From assembly GCF_021134715.1 (NCBI RefSeq), contig NC_060020.1, positions 372,001-436,000 of the forward strand: a DNA stretch of 64,000 nucleotides, in the 5' to 3' direction. This DNA is from Daphnia pulex. Taxonomy: Eukaryota; Arthropoda; Branchiopoda; Diplostraca; Daphniidae. Positions 1 to 12,376 of this stretch are shown here, in pieces; the first letter of the stretch is position 1; each line of letters opens with the position of its first letter. Both the position numbers and the translations under genes were made by a program. The notes beneath the pieces are model-generated. The model did not search any database. It worked only from the letters and a program-made list of their open reading frames with translations, and was not told the DNA's origin.

Positions 1-1802
1 TCCAACCAAGTGAGCGCCCATAATCTTCAACAGATTGAAGCGTCAATCCGCTCTGGTTACTACAATGAATCGGTAGGCCTACTAAAGTTTTATTCCATTA
101 AAAAATGTGATTCATCTTTTTGACCATTTTTATTTCAATAGATCCAGCAAAGTCTCAATTTAATGGACCTTTGCCTTCAAGGCATGGATTATTTTTATCG
201 CTACGACGAGTTTCAACTGAAAATGTTTATCACGTTGGCTTACATCGGATGGGCTGGCATCCTCGCCGTGTTTATTATTCAAGAACGACTAGTCACGACA
301 TCTAAAAAGAAAACTGGTCATCAGTTCCGGCTAATTGATCAAATCGTTTTCGGATTATCTGTGGTCATCTTCATCGTTCTAACGGGTACATAATAATTAT
401 AAATTCCATTTTGTTGGGATGTCATGCCAATTTTTGATTCTTTCAAATTGACAGTGGAGGGAGTCCCGTTTCTCTATTACGCCTATCACTTACTGCCTTT
501 GATGTTGTGGTGGTATTGCTTACGCCAGTCGAAACAAATGCTCCGCCAAACCATCCGTCTAATCCGCATCCGCCATTTTGTATGGGCCACCTTCATTCTC
601 GGTGGACTTGAATTCATTGTGGCCGGGTTCTTTTACCGGTGGTTTCTCTCTGTCGGACTGGTTTTCATGTCACTTTGGCCGCACTGGGACCAACACTCAT
701 CCAGCCGATGGCGACACCACGAAACGTTCAAGAGTTTGTGGATGTTCACTTTCCTCATTTTGGCCATGTTTCCCGTCTTTCCTCCTGTCGGAAAACATTC
801 CGTCCCAATCCTCGTGTAAGTTTATGGTTAAAATGGCCTTTTGTATTCTCACTTGACTGATTTGGAATTGAATTGATCAGAGATATCGGAGGAATGATTT
901 TGACGGTCATGGCCTTCTGGAGTTCGTTGGTCATGCACCACGACCGTGATCGAACGGTTCTAGTTTGCTACACGATTGCCATTCCAATCACACTCTACGT
1001 CCGCCACAGTGTCAGCGATAGTCTGGTCCAAGGGCAAGGACTCCCAGTACTGGAACAAGCCCTTTCTTGGATTCTTCTCTGTAACACATTTAAATGCCAT
1101 TTATTCCTAAATTAATCTCTAATCATTTGAAAACTCGTTACAGGTTTGCCATTGACACTGCCTCTAATTGGTCCGTCCTTAGTTTGGCCTCGTTTGATTG
1201 GCATCGTCATCACATTGACACCGTCCTTTCTGCTCTTGTCATTGTCTTACGAGGGAATCTTTTTCGCCGTTCTAGTCGTGGCGTTGGCCATTTGGATCAG
1301 ATTGGAGGCCGCCATTCCGGCCACGGATTCCTTTTGGACTCAACTTCGGCGCTCGTATTTTTTCCTCTTTCTCACGTTTCTCTCGTTCTTTGGACTGGGC
1401 AATTTGGCCAGTCTCAACAGTTTCGATCCTAGCAGCGTCCGCTGTTTTGTCACGACCTTCTCACCCTTCACCATGGCCGGCCTTCTCCTGTGGAAGATTA
1501 CCGTGCCGTTCATTGCCGTCTCGTCGGCCCTTTGGGCAATTACAGTCCAGCACCAACTGTCAATGAAGAATGTTTACCTGATGATTCTGTTGCTATCGGC
1601 AGCCATGGCCGTCCAGTTCTTCCACTGGGTGACCTCGCGCGGCAGTTGGCTAGACATTGGCACCTCCCTGTCTCACTACGTTATCGTTCAATTCACCGTT
1701 GTCTTTGTGATGCTCCTCCGTTCCGTCGTCCAGTTCCTGACACACGGCCCCATCTATTTCCACGCCACACGACCCACCGCCAGTAAATACGACAAAGACT
1801 GA
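1..1802 (+). CDS. PIGN: GPI ethanolamine phosphate transferase 1, C-terminal part (partial)
   Basis: PIG-N family enzymes add ethanolamine phosphate to the first mannose of the GPI anchor precursor in the ER membrane. Only the 3' part is inside the window: exons 1-72 (open at the left edge), 142-385, 455-815, 881-1080 and 1144-1802, joined in frame to give 511 visible residues with stop TGA at 1800-1802. The visible part is the multi-pass membrane domain; the lumenal catalytic phosphatase-like domain must lie to the left. Family hallmarks are a segment reading YYNESIQQSLNLM, then FYRYDEF, and near the end FGLGNLASLNSFDPSSV and GSWLDIGTSLSHYVI, which agree with my knowledge of animal PIG-N. 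The substrate product, the GPI anchor, is also what four of the aminopeptidases in this window appear to use, but this link is probably coincidental. Confidence 0.93.
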
Positions 1803-1903
1803 GCTGCCGACGACGACGAGAAGAATGGCACCCATCAAAATCCAGCGAAAATTCTAGTTCCATTTACTCCTCCTCCTTTTGAAATAATTCGCGCACACAC
1901 AAC

Positions 1904-1909
1904 AATAAA
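1904..1909 (+). terminator. Poly(A) signal of PIGN
   Basis: AATAAA about 100 bases after the PIGN stop codon, at a normal distance for a short arthropod 3' UTR. Confidence 0.6.
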
Positions 1910-3463
1910 ATGGGAAAAATGTTTCGGCCGTCTAATGAGTTGAAACTGGCCAATCCCCATGCCGCAGTTCATTCACCTGCTGCTGTTTCTTTTCTTTGTG
2001 ATTTCCCTTTCTATTTTTTCCTTGTGGGGTTTCCTCTTTTGTGCGCTATACGTGGGCAGCAGCGGCCGCGCACAGGTATTTTACCTGTCCCCTTTAGGGA
2101 GAGATCAGGTGGAGGACACAGTCTTCTCATGTAAAAATATACACGTGGATACAGGGCCACCGAGAGAACCATTCGATTGGTCAGTCAAAAGGCGCTACAT
2201 TTTCCTTTTGTTGCGGATTATGCCACTGTGTTATCTTTAACCGACTCCTTTCTCTCTCGTGAATTATTCAGCAGAACCGGAGGGTTGGCTTCTTTTATTA
2301 TTTTAGTGGAGGAACGCATAAAACCTTGGGATTATTAGATTTGAACACGGCAGAGTTCAAACTCGCCAACTCTTTTGGCCGTTGTCTTTCGTGTTCCTCC
2401 GCTGTTGAAAATGACCTTGGCATTCATGATATGTTGACTTTGCCATTTGAGGGCATTTCGGGGGGAGAAGAAAGAACCATCAAATAATAATTGACCATCA
2501 AACTATAAGAACGTCTGAGTTAAACACGTCTTAAGCGTGACTGGACGTTTCCCAATACGTTTTGTACACTTGTCACCAGTCATGTTAATATTACAGTCAC
2601 GTCTTTTAACCCCACCCTGTTTTTTTGGCTCTTAATCAGACGAAATATTCTGGGTAGCGCATTAAGGTTAATTAATATTTATTCTGGGAAAAATTGATCA
2701 ATGTTGGAAACAACAGATTTCGAAAAAATAAAAAGTTTACTCTTGTCCAGTTCACCCCCCAGTGAAGGTCCAGGCATTCTGGGAAAAGAGTCCATCCAAC
2801 TATACCAACCCCTCTTCTCTTCTTCGTCACTCGAGGGTGAATTCTCATTTAAGTTTTTCTTCTTTAAGCGCGCGCCTCTTCTTCTTTCTTCCTTTTTATT
2901 GTGTCCAAAATGCCAAGCAGAGCCACTCGATCGGGTTCGGCAACTATCAAGAAATGACAGCAAACAAACTCGGTTTCCCATCCGAAACCAATAGATTCAG
3001 ATGGTCTTTTAGTTGAAATTCTACTTGCATTGGTACTAGTCCCCCTCCTTGAACAGGATATTCAGTTTTGAATAGTTTCAAGTTACAAAGTTCAAATGAC
3101 AAGAATAACAAAAAAAAAAGAAAATGACAGTGAAGGATAACAATCAAAAGACTACACCCCCCAAAAAAGAACAGTCTGATCAAGGTTGCCGTAACCAGTT
3201 TTTCCATTTCCGGAAGAAGAGTAAAAAAAGAGCGCGCGCGGGCTTTTCCCCGTTCCAAAAACTTGGTTGAAATTTAATCGTTTTCCTTTTTTCTGGTTCA
3301 ATACTTTTATTTTTCCTAGGCCCATCAAAAAAACAGCCAGATGGGAATTGATGGGTTATTCAAGACGATGGAAAGAATTTTTTATCTTGTCTAGTCTACG
3401 TGAAATCGATACCGGCCTGGGTTACGTCTACTCTATCCCTTGTTCGAGTCCCGTTTGTTTTCA
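1910..3463. other. Intergenic region, no gene seen
   Basis: AT-rich spacer between the PIGN 3' end and the cyclin E promoter region. Short open frames on both strands have no recognisable domain, codon pattern or splice support. I see no RNA gene here. Confidence 0.6.
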
Positions 3464-3594
3464 TTTCCCGCCCAGTCAGTCTCAGTCACCTGTTTTTGCC
3501 GCGAAAATAGTCGGAAACAGCTGATCGACTAGTAGCTCCCCACGTGAGTCTTTTGTGGCTCGACTCCGCCCACATCTCGAGTTGGACCAATCAG
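3464..3594 (+). promoter_or_regulatory. Candidate cyclin E promoter: E2F, E-box, GC-rich and CCAAT motifs
   Basis: TTTCCCGCCC at 3464-3473 and CCGCGAAA at 3499-3506 (reverse complement TTTCGCGG) both fit the E2F consensus TTTSSCGC. They are followed by the E-box CACGTG at 3541-3546, a GC-rich CCGCCC stretch near 3567 and a strong CCAATCAG at 3587-3594. This combination is typical of G1/S-regulated promoters, and cyclin E is a classical E2F target in animals. The block lies about 2.2 kb upstream of the cyclin E start codon, so it would require a spliced 5' leader, which the acceptor at 5691-5692 supports. The start site itself is not visible. Confidence 0.5.
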
Positions 3595-5692
3595 AGTCCT
3601 CCTTTCCGGCTGGATCCTAGGTGGAGCCGCTGACAATTTTTCAAATGGAGAGGGCGCTCGCTCTCGATCTTGACCATGAAAGAGATTCTTCTTCCCAGTT
3701 TCACTGTACTTCCTCGACGACACGGATTCTGTTTTCTCACTTGCTTCATCTACCACCGACTCGATATTTTAGTTTTATTATTTCAGTGATTTTTGTCTTT
3801 TTATACGCTCTTTCATACACAAACTGGATTTGAACTCATTCAACCATCACAGGTATTATTGGTGTCCTTTTTTCCCAAAAATATTTCTAGTTCCCAATCC
3901 TTATGTCTCCCCAAACTGATTTGCTCGAAAAAGTCCATCAAAACGATTTGCAGAATTGATTATAAATCTCCAAATTAAGTCTAAACCACTCTTGAGAGAG
4001 AGACAAAATTGCTTTCACTGATGAAAAAAAGATTTGGCGCGCGTTTCTCTTTTTTTATCATCGACTTAACTAGAATTCGGGTGTGTACAGTGTGTGTGTG
4101 TGTGTGTCGAGGGTGGAAAAAACCGGGCGCCCGGAGGGTGGAATCTAACGCAGCTAGAGAGAGATATCCTAGATGCACCTTTTGTTCATTTTTCCCTCCA
4201 TCTCTTTCTCCCCTTCTCTGTGTGTCCCCCCCGTTAGCCCAGCAGCACCCCCTCAAAGCCTCAGTGAAACTCACTCAATATCAAAACGTTTGAATGCATT
4301 TTCATCGGTGGTATACTATTATTATATACGTATGTGCTATCATTCAATATAGAGCTGCTGCTGCAGTTGTTGTCCAACCCCATGTCGATTTGATATCGAA
4401 GGGGGGGGGGGGGAACCACTGGCGTCCAATGAATAGGCTCAGCCGGCTCGAAACAGATTGCGTTTTCAGACTGCTGGGGCAGATGATGATTATGTTGATG
4501 ACATTCCTGCAGTTCGCTCTTCTTTCCATCTTCTTTTACACTGAGATTTATTATTTCGATGTGAATCCCCTCTGGGTTATTGCAATGGCCGAGACGCGGT
4601 CCATTCCGCGTGAATCAACAATTTCTGCACTCACATTTTTCTGGTCAATGCCGCTCACTTCTTATTGTGATTTATACGTTAGGAAAATAAGTCCCAACAA
4701 ACATGTTGTTGTTTAACTTTACAGTTCATTTATTGGCGAATCTTTTGCGTCCGGCTTCTTTCTACTCCGACAGGCCATTCTCTTTCTTTTCTAAAAATTG
4801 TGAAATTGTAGTCATACACCGATGGTTGTCCTTTTTATCATCATCATCATTTATCATGTTTGATAAATGCTGTGAAGAAGAAGAAGATAAAGCTATTGAA
4901 ATTGTCAAAAAGTTGCGGATGGCAGCACCGGATGCGCCCCCGCTGGATATTTGGGAAAAAGTAGAGACGGACCACCGACTGGCGGCGCTGCGCCCCGGTT
5001 CCCATTTTTTCCCTGCCCCTCTTTACTTGTCAATTCCCCGCGCTCACTGCGAACGGGCACTCGTATCCACCAACGCCGACCCGTTCACACCAAAAGGTAA
5101 CACTCGTATCCAACTCGTTTTATTCACCCACGTTCATCGCAATGGACATTTGATTGAACCAATCGAAAGCTGACATGTTGAGCTGCACGACCGTGTGAAA
5201 ATTTCATCAATCGGCCTATTCGTTTTAATTTCGGACGGATTTGAAAACCCACCATTAAGTGCGACCTGTTGGTCCCCGCGCGCGTTTTTTCCCATTGTCC
5301 CATATTGGGCGCCAAGTGGGCCCCGCCACCGCTGCTCTTATCCCCCACGATGAATATGTCAAATCTTTGACGCCTTAGTTTCCCAACTTGATGGCTTCAC
5401 ATTTTTAAGTGATTGATACCAATGTGTGCCATTTTCATTCCTCTATCGAAAACTGTAAGTTTATTCCAATTCCACCATTACTTGTTTCCATTTCACGGGG
5501 TTTTACTCGTTGGCCTCTAAATCCCCCAGCCTTGGACGTGGCCATGGCCTCTTCTCGTGTCGGAAGCCGGTGGCGTTTCACTTTTTGTTTCATGTTAAGA
5601 AAGCGAATTCGCTTTCGTTGAACTTGCTCCCACTTTCGCAATCGTTTTTTTCTTTCTTGGAGAGATTCATTATCTCACTACATTTGTTGCAG
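3595..5692 (+). other. Cyclin E 5' leader and intron region, with simple repeats
   Basis: No protein-coding gene is convincing here. A further E2F-like TTTGGCGC lies at 4033-4040. A (TG)n microsatellite starts near 4091, and a run of 13 G occurs at 4401-4413. The stretch is probably a 5' UTR plus one or more leader introns of cyclin E; the donor was not located with confidence. Confidence 0.4.
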
Positions 5693-5761
5693 GTTTCACC
5701 AGAGGTGTAGAAAGAACTGACTGCCCTCAACTTATTTCACTCTGTCTGAATTTACTGGAAA
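5693..5761 (+). other. Cyclin E 5' UTR exon segment before the start codon
   Basis: The pyrimidine-rich tract ending in ttgttgcag at 5691-5692 is a strong splice acceptor. The exon then runs through a short leader into the ATG at 5762. It indicates at least one 5' UTR intron. Confidence 0.5.
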
Positions 5762-7571
5762 ATGTCCAGGAGAGGGTATGATTTCTTTTACTTTCGATGT
5801 ATTGCAATTATTTTAATTCCATAATTTCCTTGCAGATGCAGAGTGACTAACAAGAGGGAATCGCTGCCAGGACAGAAACTACTTCCTGTCATCCTTAACC
5901 GCAAGCGAAAATCTGAAACTCATGTGCAGGTAAACAACCAGTTCATTGATAGTGTGGTGACTTTGATTACACAGCTAATTTTTCTTGATGTAGGATTACG
6001 AGAATGATGTGAGGGACATGAGGGCAAGGCAGCCGTACCATCAGCAACAGGTAGCTTCACTTTCATTGTGAATTTTATCGAATATCCTCAGCATCTTTGT
6101 TTCTTGCAGGCTTGGGAGGATAATGTAGGATGGGAGACATCAAGTCAGTCATCATCTGTCAGCAATTCTACTTCAGAGTACGTATTTGTTTCATTAATGT
6201 AACAAGAATAGATTTTAATATTCTGATTTCACAGCTTCCGCCGACTGGCTGTCTCGTCGCAAATTTTAACATCGCGACTCAGCCCTTTCCCCAAATTCAA
6301 CTGGGCAGATCCGGATGAGGTTTGGAATTCTTTGTGTCGTAAGGATCGCCTTTACAAGCGGAATCACGACTACATCCTTGCTCATCCATCTCTGCAACCA
6401 AGAATGCGGGCCATCCTCCTCGACTGGCTTGTTGAGGTATGTTCCATTTTATTTCTACTTCAATTTTGCTTTGAATGGCGACTAATAATTTTAATTTAAT
6501 ATTTTAAAGGTGTGTGAAGTGTACCGGTTGCATCGTGAGACCTACCATCTGGCGCTGGACTTTGTCGACCGTTACCTGGCCACCCAGACCGACATACCCA
6601 AACAGCAACTCCAGTTGATTGGTACGTTTTTGATATTTAATTGATGTTAAACAGATCGTAATGATTACACTTCGATATCTAGGTATCGCCGCTTTGTTTA
6701 TCGCTGCCAAGATCGAAGAGATTTATCCTCCCAAGTTGAACGAGTTTGCCTACGTCACTGACGGTGCCTGTAGCGAGGCCGAGATCATGATGAAGGAGCT
6801 TGTTATCATGAAGAGCTTAAATTGGGAACTGTCGCCCGCCACTGCCAACTGTTGGCTGGGAATTTACATGCAATTGGCCAACGCACTTGGTGACAAGGAA
6901 GAATTGGAATCCAAGGAGAATAGCGGCAGCAAGATGGAGACTAAACAGTTTTCCAGTCACACCTTTGTTCAAGCTGCCCGTCTGCTCGACCTTTCCACAA
7001 TGGACATTCTCAGTCTTCGCTATACGTACAGCGCCATCGCCGCAGCCGCCGTCTACCACATCGTGGGCGAGCGGGTGGCGCTTCAATGCTCTGGTTATTC
7101 TTGGGAGGAAATTTCATCGTGCATCTATTGGATGGCACCTTTTGCACTGACTTTACGCGAGGCTGGACCTGTGGAAATTAAGACCTTTTCGCAAATTCCC
7201 ATCGAGGACACGCATAACATACAGACGCACAACATCGACCTCAGCATACTGGTATTTTATTTGAATTTCTTTTAAAAGTTTAAGGTTCACTATTAATTAA
7301 TTGTTTGCACCTTAAGGAAGCTGCTCAAAGCCGGTTAACAGAGTCTGCCGCGTCGCCACCCAGTCCAGCGCTGGGGCCTCTGGGTATGCTGACGCCTCCG
7401 CAAAGCAAAAACAAGGGCCGGACGAGCGCTCCCCTTTCACCCGTCAACAATAACACCACTGCCAATGCCGTAGTACTGACACCTTCCACTCTGAACTCTG
7501 AAAGCCCTCGTTGTTCGACCATAACATCCGAGTGGAATGACGATGCTCAGTCAGCCATTTCGTATTCGTAA
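5762..7571 (+). CDS. CycE: G1/S-specific cyclin E
   Basis: Cyclin E activates CDK2 to drive entry into S phase in the nucleus. Eight exons (5762-5775, 5836-5929, 5994-6050, 6110-6177, 6235-6436, 6510-6621, 6683-7251, 7317-7571) join in frame to 456 residues. The N-terminal cyclin box is clear: [20 protein letters not shown] from residue 135, then HLALDFVDRYL and AALFIAAKIEEIYPPKL. The C-terminal cyclin fold follows. Near the C-terminus, residues 397-402 read LTPPQS, matching the Thr phosphodegron by which Fbw7/Archipelago ubiquitin ligases remove cyclin E in other animals. A Ser/Thr/Pro-rich tail follows. The first coding exon has only 14 bases; the ATG context and reading frame through exon 2 support it. 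Length and motif order are normal for the family. Confidence 0.95.
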
Positions 7572-8624
7572 AACAAAATTTCCTTTCTTCTTCGTTTTAA
7601 ATTCGATCATCATTTCAAACGGCGTCATTTTGCGCGCGTTATCGTTCGTTGTTCGACACAGGACATGGCTACAAACGTTCTTTTCAATTCTTCTTTTTTG
7701 TTGTTGGAAGCTGGACGACCGCAATAAGAGTGCCATTCCTCCCCTCCCTTTTCCTTGTTTTACAAAAGAGTTTGAAGAATTTCCATGTCACCGGTAATTA
7801 TTTGACAGGATCAATGGTTCCACAAGCTTTTTGATAATCTTTTTTTGTTCAGGGAAAGGCATTATTTTTACAAAAAACAATTCATCTTTTCTTAATGAAA
7901 ACCTGATTTGAGGATTTTACTTAATTTCTTTCATTTTTGGTTCATCAGAGAATTAACGAAGCTCGCATGATAGTCTAGTCCTTTCAGTTGCAATAATGCC
8001 TTGGGTTAGGTGGGGTTGAAGCCATTCTCAACTTCGTAACACCGTACAGTTCACATCTCAAGGACGTCCTTTGCATTTGATTTCTTTTTATGAGCCGTTT
8101 CATTTTTAATTCATTTTTCTCTTTTTTTAACGGTTTCGTTTTAAAACAACTGCCTGAGCCTATCGTCTGAAAGCGCAGTGTATTTTATGCGACTGACGCC
8201 ATTGCTATTGAACTTCCAACAGCCTCAATGTCGTATAATAATTGTCTGTGGTAAGTGTTAAGTGTTTGCCGACGACCAATCCACCCTTGTATTTGCCCAT
8301 GCCGTGCCTCATACCTGTATTCGTATTGATTCGCCAAATTCAACGAAAATGTGCACAGACATCGAACGTGTCAGTAAAAGACTTGAACAGAAGAAAGTTG
8401 AAAAGTTTGCGGACTTGGATTGACATCTAGACATTCATTCCTTCTTCGTTTTTGTGTGTTTCTCTCTTCAATTCTTGAATTCAGCATATTTTACCTGCCA
8501 TTTTTGTACATTTTCATCATCCATTTCTTTCCCATTTCTTTTTCCATTTTTCTGGATTTTCCCATTATGATTTTGTCATGCCATCACATCAGTCTCTTGA
8601 TTCCCTTTTTGTCTCCCTGAGGTT
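7572..8624 (+). other. Cyclin E 3' UTR
   Basis: T-rich sequence between the cyclin E stop codon and the AATAAA at 8625, with no convincing ORF. It is most simply a 1-kb 3' UTR of cyclin E, which would end close to the converging gene AP1. Confidence 0.5.
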
Positions 8625-8630
8625 AATAAA
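8625..8630 (+). terminator. Candidate poly(A) signal of cyclin E
   Basis: AATAAA (in ttaataaataaa) about 1.05 kb after the cyclin E stop codon. It is the clearest plus-strand signal before the AP1 stop at 8940. Confidence 0.45.
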
Positions 8631-8939
8631 TAAACTATATTTCAATTATACCAGTACTTTTAAAACTGCATGGATGATGTGCTACACGTCTCTGTGTCTG
8701 TTGGCTGACCTTCAAGGATTTTGGCATCCGGTGAGATTCACTTTCATCTGTCTGCATTGCGTCATGAGTGATGCAGCAATTTCTTGGACCCTTTGGACTC
8801 GGGACTTCATTCTCCAGGTAATCTGTTTCACATCCGTTTTACCTTGATTATTTAACGAAATTAGTGTCTCGAATTGTATTTTCTTAAATCAACAACGCTT
8901 GTAATTTAACAGCTCACAATAAATTATTTTATAACTAGG

Positions 8940-11900
8940 TTAAACCAACAACTGATGCAGCCACTCATCGATGGATTGGTAGTGCTTTGCCATCCACAGG
9001 ACATTGGCTTCGGTGATTCCGTTAAGGTAAGAGATTAAATCCTCTTCTCCATTTTCGCTTTGGAAAGATTCCAACTGCATGATTTGAAAATCAATTGTTA
9101 TATCGTTTAAAAAAAACTGATAATGATTGACATTTGTTGACGTACCTTTTCCAAATCGGATAAATTATTGAAAGATGAAGTGACACCCTCCAATGCAGAG
9201 TCAGGTCTCCCGTTATATCTGCGTATAGATCCCCACTTTTAAACGAAAATCCTTTTTTAAAACATTGCATCTTAAACGAACCTTTGTTTTAGCGCACCCC
9301 AATGAGATTTTAGAAAGTTAAAGGCGAGATCTCTGCCCACTAAAGACTCGGATGCGATACTCTTTATGACACCGTGGAAGTAAATATTCTCCTCATTCGA
9401 AGAGGACAGCGTCCAGTCCAACATTCTAATTGCAAACAGATTAGCTAATAATTTAAATTAATTCGATAGCTATCGCCGATAGATTTACGTTGAAAGTAGA
9501 GAAGTGTTGGTTGTGCAAGCCATTCCGTTCAACAAATCGCTCTTTTCTGTTTGAATGTTGGACTCTTGAAATTTGGTCCAAGCGAATTGCCATTCGGTCC
9601 AGTTCAAGTGACGTACTGCCGTGCAAGTGATTACCCTTTTCAAATCGGCCGGGACTATCACTTCCGGGTCGTTGGGTCGTGCCATCCACTCCCGATAAAC
9701 GACCAGCGCCATTTCGACGCAATCTTTTTGATCCCATCGGCAAGCCCATTTAGTCGCTTCCGAAAGAAGTCGCAGAGTCGTTAAATCGTCGCCGTCAGTC
9801 TGGCCAATGACTGTCAATTGTTCGTACAAAGGTGCAAGAATTCCGACGACGAATTGCTGTAAATAACAAGTCAGAATTACCATTTCATTTTCAAAGTAGC
9901 AAAGTCTCATCACCTTGAAAGCTTCGTAGGTCGACGGCATGCGAGTCAACATGGCGTCGATGTATTGGAAGACGTCGAAAGCCGATTTCCACGGCAAATA
10001 TTCCGTTTCCTTTCTCAAATAATTGGCCAAGTTTAGTGCCGTTCGGTAAGGCAAGAGGTCAGCTCTTGCTAAATGGAAAGCATCGTCGATCAGTTCAGCC
10101 CGGCTGATGGTGGGGATTTGTTTTGGGTCGTGAAGTAATTGAGCCCAGATTAAATTCCAGTTGCGCTCGTCGTAATTCACTCGGTAAAATCCTTGCACCA
10201 ATTTAAAAAATAAGACACGGGTAAACATTTTATCTATAGCAGCTAGGGCGATTGTAAAGTAATACCTGAACGATTCACATTGGAGATAAGCCACTGGTCG
10301 GCGTCAACATTTAAATCCGTAATGTTTTCAGCGCGGCTTGACGGTGGCAACCACCTCAGTTTTGTTTCTTTCGATAATGGCGTAATAAAAGTGAGAGGAA
10401 TTACCCAAAGGTCGTTCTCCTCCTGGGAGAAATTTTTGCCTGGGTAAACCAGAAAACGTGACTGCGATGCAGTGGCCGTTCGAGCCGAATAATTGCGGGC
10501 GATTGTCACGACTGGATATCCCACGTTATGAGTCCACGTTTGCATAATGAACTTGATATCGTAGGGGAGTTTCACTTTGTTGATGGCCGCCTGCCGAGTA
10601 AACGCTGCCCATAAATCGTCCTGGACGGCGTTCCCGTATTCTCTAAAAATGCCCAGGAACCCGCGATAATAACGGAATTGAAAACAGTAAACCAATTAAA
10701 GTATATTACAGCTTTTTTAGATAACGCGTTAGTCCTTGTTTGAAAGTCTTGTGACCGAGGAACTCGTTCAACATCCGCAAAATGGATGCGCCTTTTTTGT
10801 ACGAAATTGCATCGAAAACCGAAATGATTTCCTCTGGTTGGTTGACTGGCTGAGAAATGGGATGAGAAGTTAGGGACGCGTCGTCTTGCATCACTTTTTG
10901 CATCTCATTAAGGACGAATTTTTCTTCCATTTTGTACTCGGGAAAGACCTACGTTTTTAATCATCAGATGATTATGACATTATAAGATAAAAGTAGCCTG
11001 TGTGTACCTGATCGACTGCGACGTAAGATAGAAAAGTTGCCAGCCCTTCGTTTAACCACAATTCTGCCCACCTGTACATTAGGAAACAAATGAGAGTTAG
11101 TATTATTTGAGCAGTTAAGTCGATGTTGGTAAAAGTCCACACCAGTCCAAGGTGACCAAGTTGCCGAACCATTGATGCGCCGTTTCGTGAGCCATCGCCA
11201 AAGTGTTGAATTCTACTTTATCAGATGACGTGATTCCGTTTTCGTAGGTGAGGAATTGCTCTCCGAAAATCATGAGGCCCCAGTTTTCCATGGCCGAGTC
11301 GATATTCGGGACAGCGATCAAATCCTGCTTGGGCAGCGGGAAATCCAGCGCCAAATAGTTTTGATAGAAATCCAGCATTTTTCTAGCCACTTTTAAAAAG
11401 TACCTTTTTAAAAAAAAAATTTAGTATTCACGAATGGGTGTTGTAATTGAATTCAAGTACCTTGTCTGATTGAGAAGTGACGGACGAGCCCAAAGTCTCA
11501 ATTTGACATTACCGTCCGACAAACTGAGCCAAGACGGACCGTCCAAAATGGCAATCGAGACCAAATAGGTCGACATGGAAAAGGATCGATGGAAAAAATC
11601 CCATTCGTATCCAGGTTTCTCCTCCCTGTCAATAATGATTTCAGCCTTAAATTGTTTGATTAGAAAGTGACAATTGACTTACACAGGTGACGATTTGTAG
11701 AGAGGCATGTTGCTGACAGAAATCATATTGGCGGGTCTGCCGACGATAATGGTGAAATCAGCTTTCATATTCGGCTCGTCAAAACACGGAAACACTTTAC
11801 GAGCATCGACAGGTTCCATTTGAGTCAACGCCATCACGCTAATAATCACGATCAATAAATATTACGATTCACGTCAAATATCTAAAATCGAATATACCTT

Positions 11901-12376
11901 GGCTGGCCAGCTTCCGTGTACTTTAAGCGGTAAAACCCTCGAGATTTTTCCTGACTGTTGAGTTGACTAATGAAATTCATGGCAATCACGTAATTGGCTC
12001 CCTTAATTAGGGTCTTGCGTCTCAAGTGGAGGATCACGAACTGGTTGTCAACATCTTGCGTGATGTTTTCAACGGAGAAACGCTCTCTCGATGCACGATC
12101 GTACACTTTGATGGATTCCAAGTTGACGCGGACATCATCAGCGTTCAAAACGATCTGCCGAGTATCTTTAGTGCAGCGGACGTCGATTTGAACGAAACCG
12201 TCAATGATGGCGTTTTCGCTCTCGTCGAGGACGTGTGGCAGCAACCGGAGCGTGTATTGACGAGGTATCAGATTTCGTGACAATCTCATCCCTCCACCCT
12301 GGAGTGCATTATTGGCAGTGACAGTTACCAGCACCGTTGACAATATCACAAGCGCACGACACCACTGAGGCTGCAT
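8940..12376 (-). CDS. M1 zinc aminopeptidase AP1, probably secreted
   Basis: M1 aminopeptidases release N-terminal residues from peptides. Twelve exons, 5' to 3': 12376-11898, 11838-11683, 11625-11461, 11403-11143, 11071-11008, 10948-10710, 10642-10266, 10191-9914, 9856-9489, 9425-9282, 9218-9146 and 9074-8940. They give 912 residues. Residues 1-22 form a signal peptide. The zinc site is HETAH at 339-343 with Glu 362 (in WLNEG); the usual motif is HELAH. The exopeptidase motif reads SAMEN at 303-307, not GAMEN. The Tyr region is SYKKG. The protein ends WLHQLLV with no Thr-rich stalk and no GPI-type tail, so I infer secretion. Several exons that are split in the paralogues are fused here. It faces cyclin E tail to tail and AP2 head to head. 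Activity is probable because every metal ligand is kept, but specificity may differ. Confidence 0.93.

Noticed and set aside
3340-3450. TTCGAGTCCC resembling a tRNA B box
   Set aside because: No A box at the right spacing and no cloverleaf pairing could be found.
4091-4110. (TG)n tract
   Set aside because: Ordinary microsatellite, as are the GA and GT tracts near 62415 and 62636. No system-level meaning.
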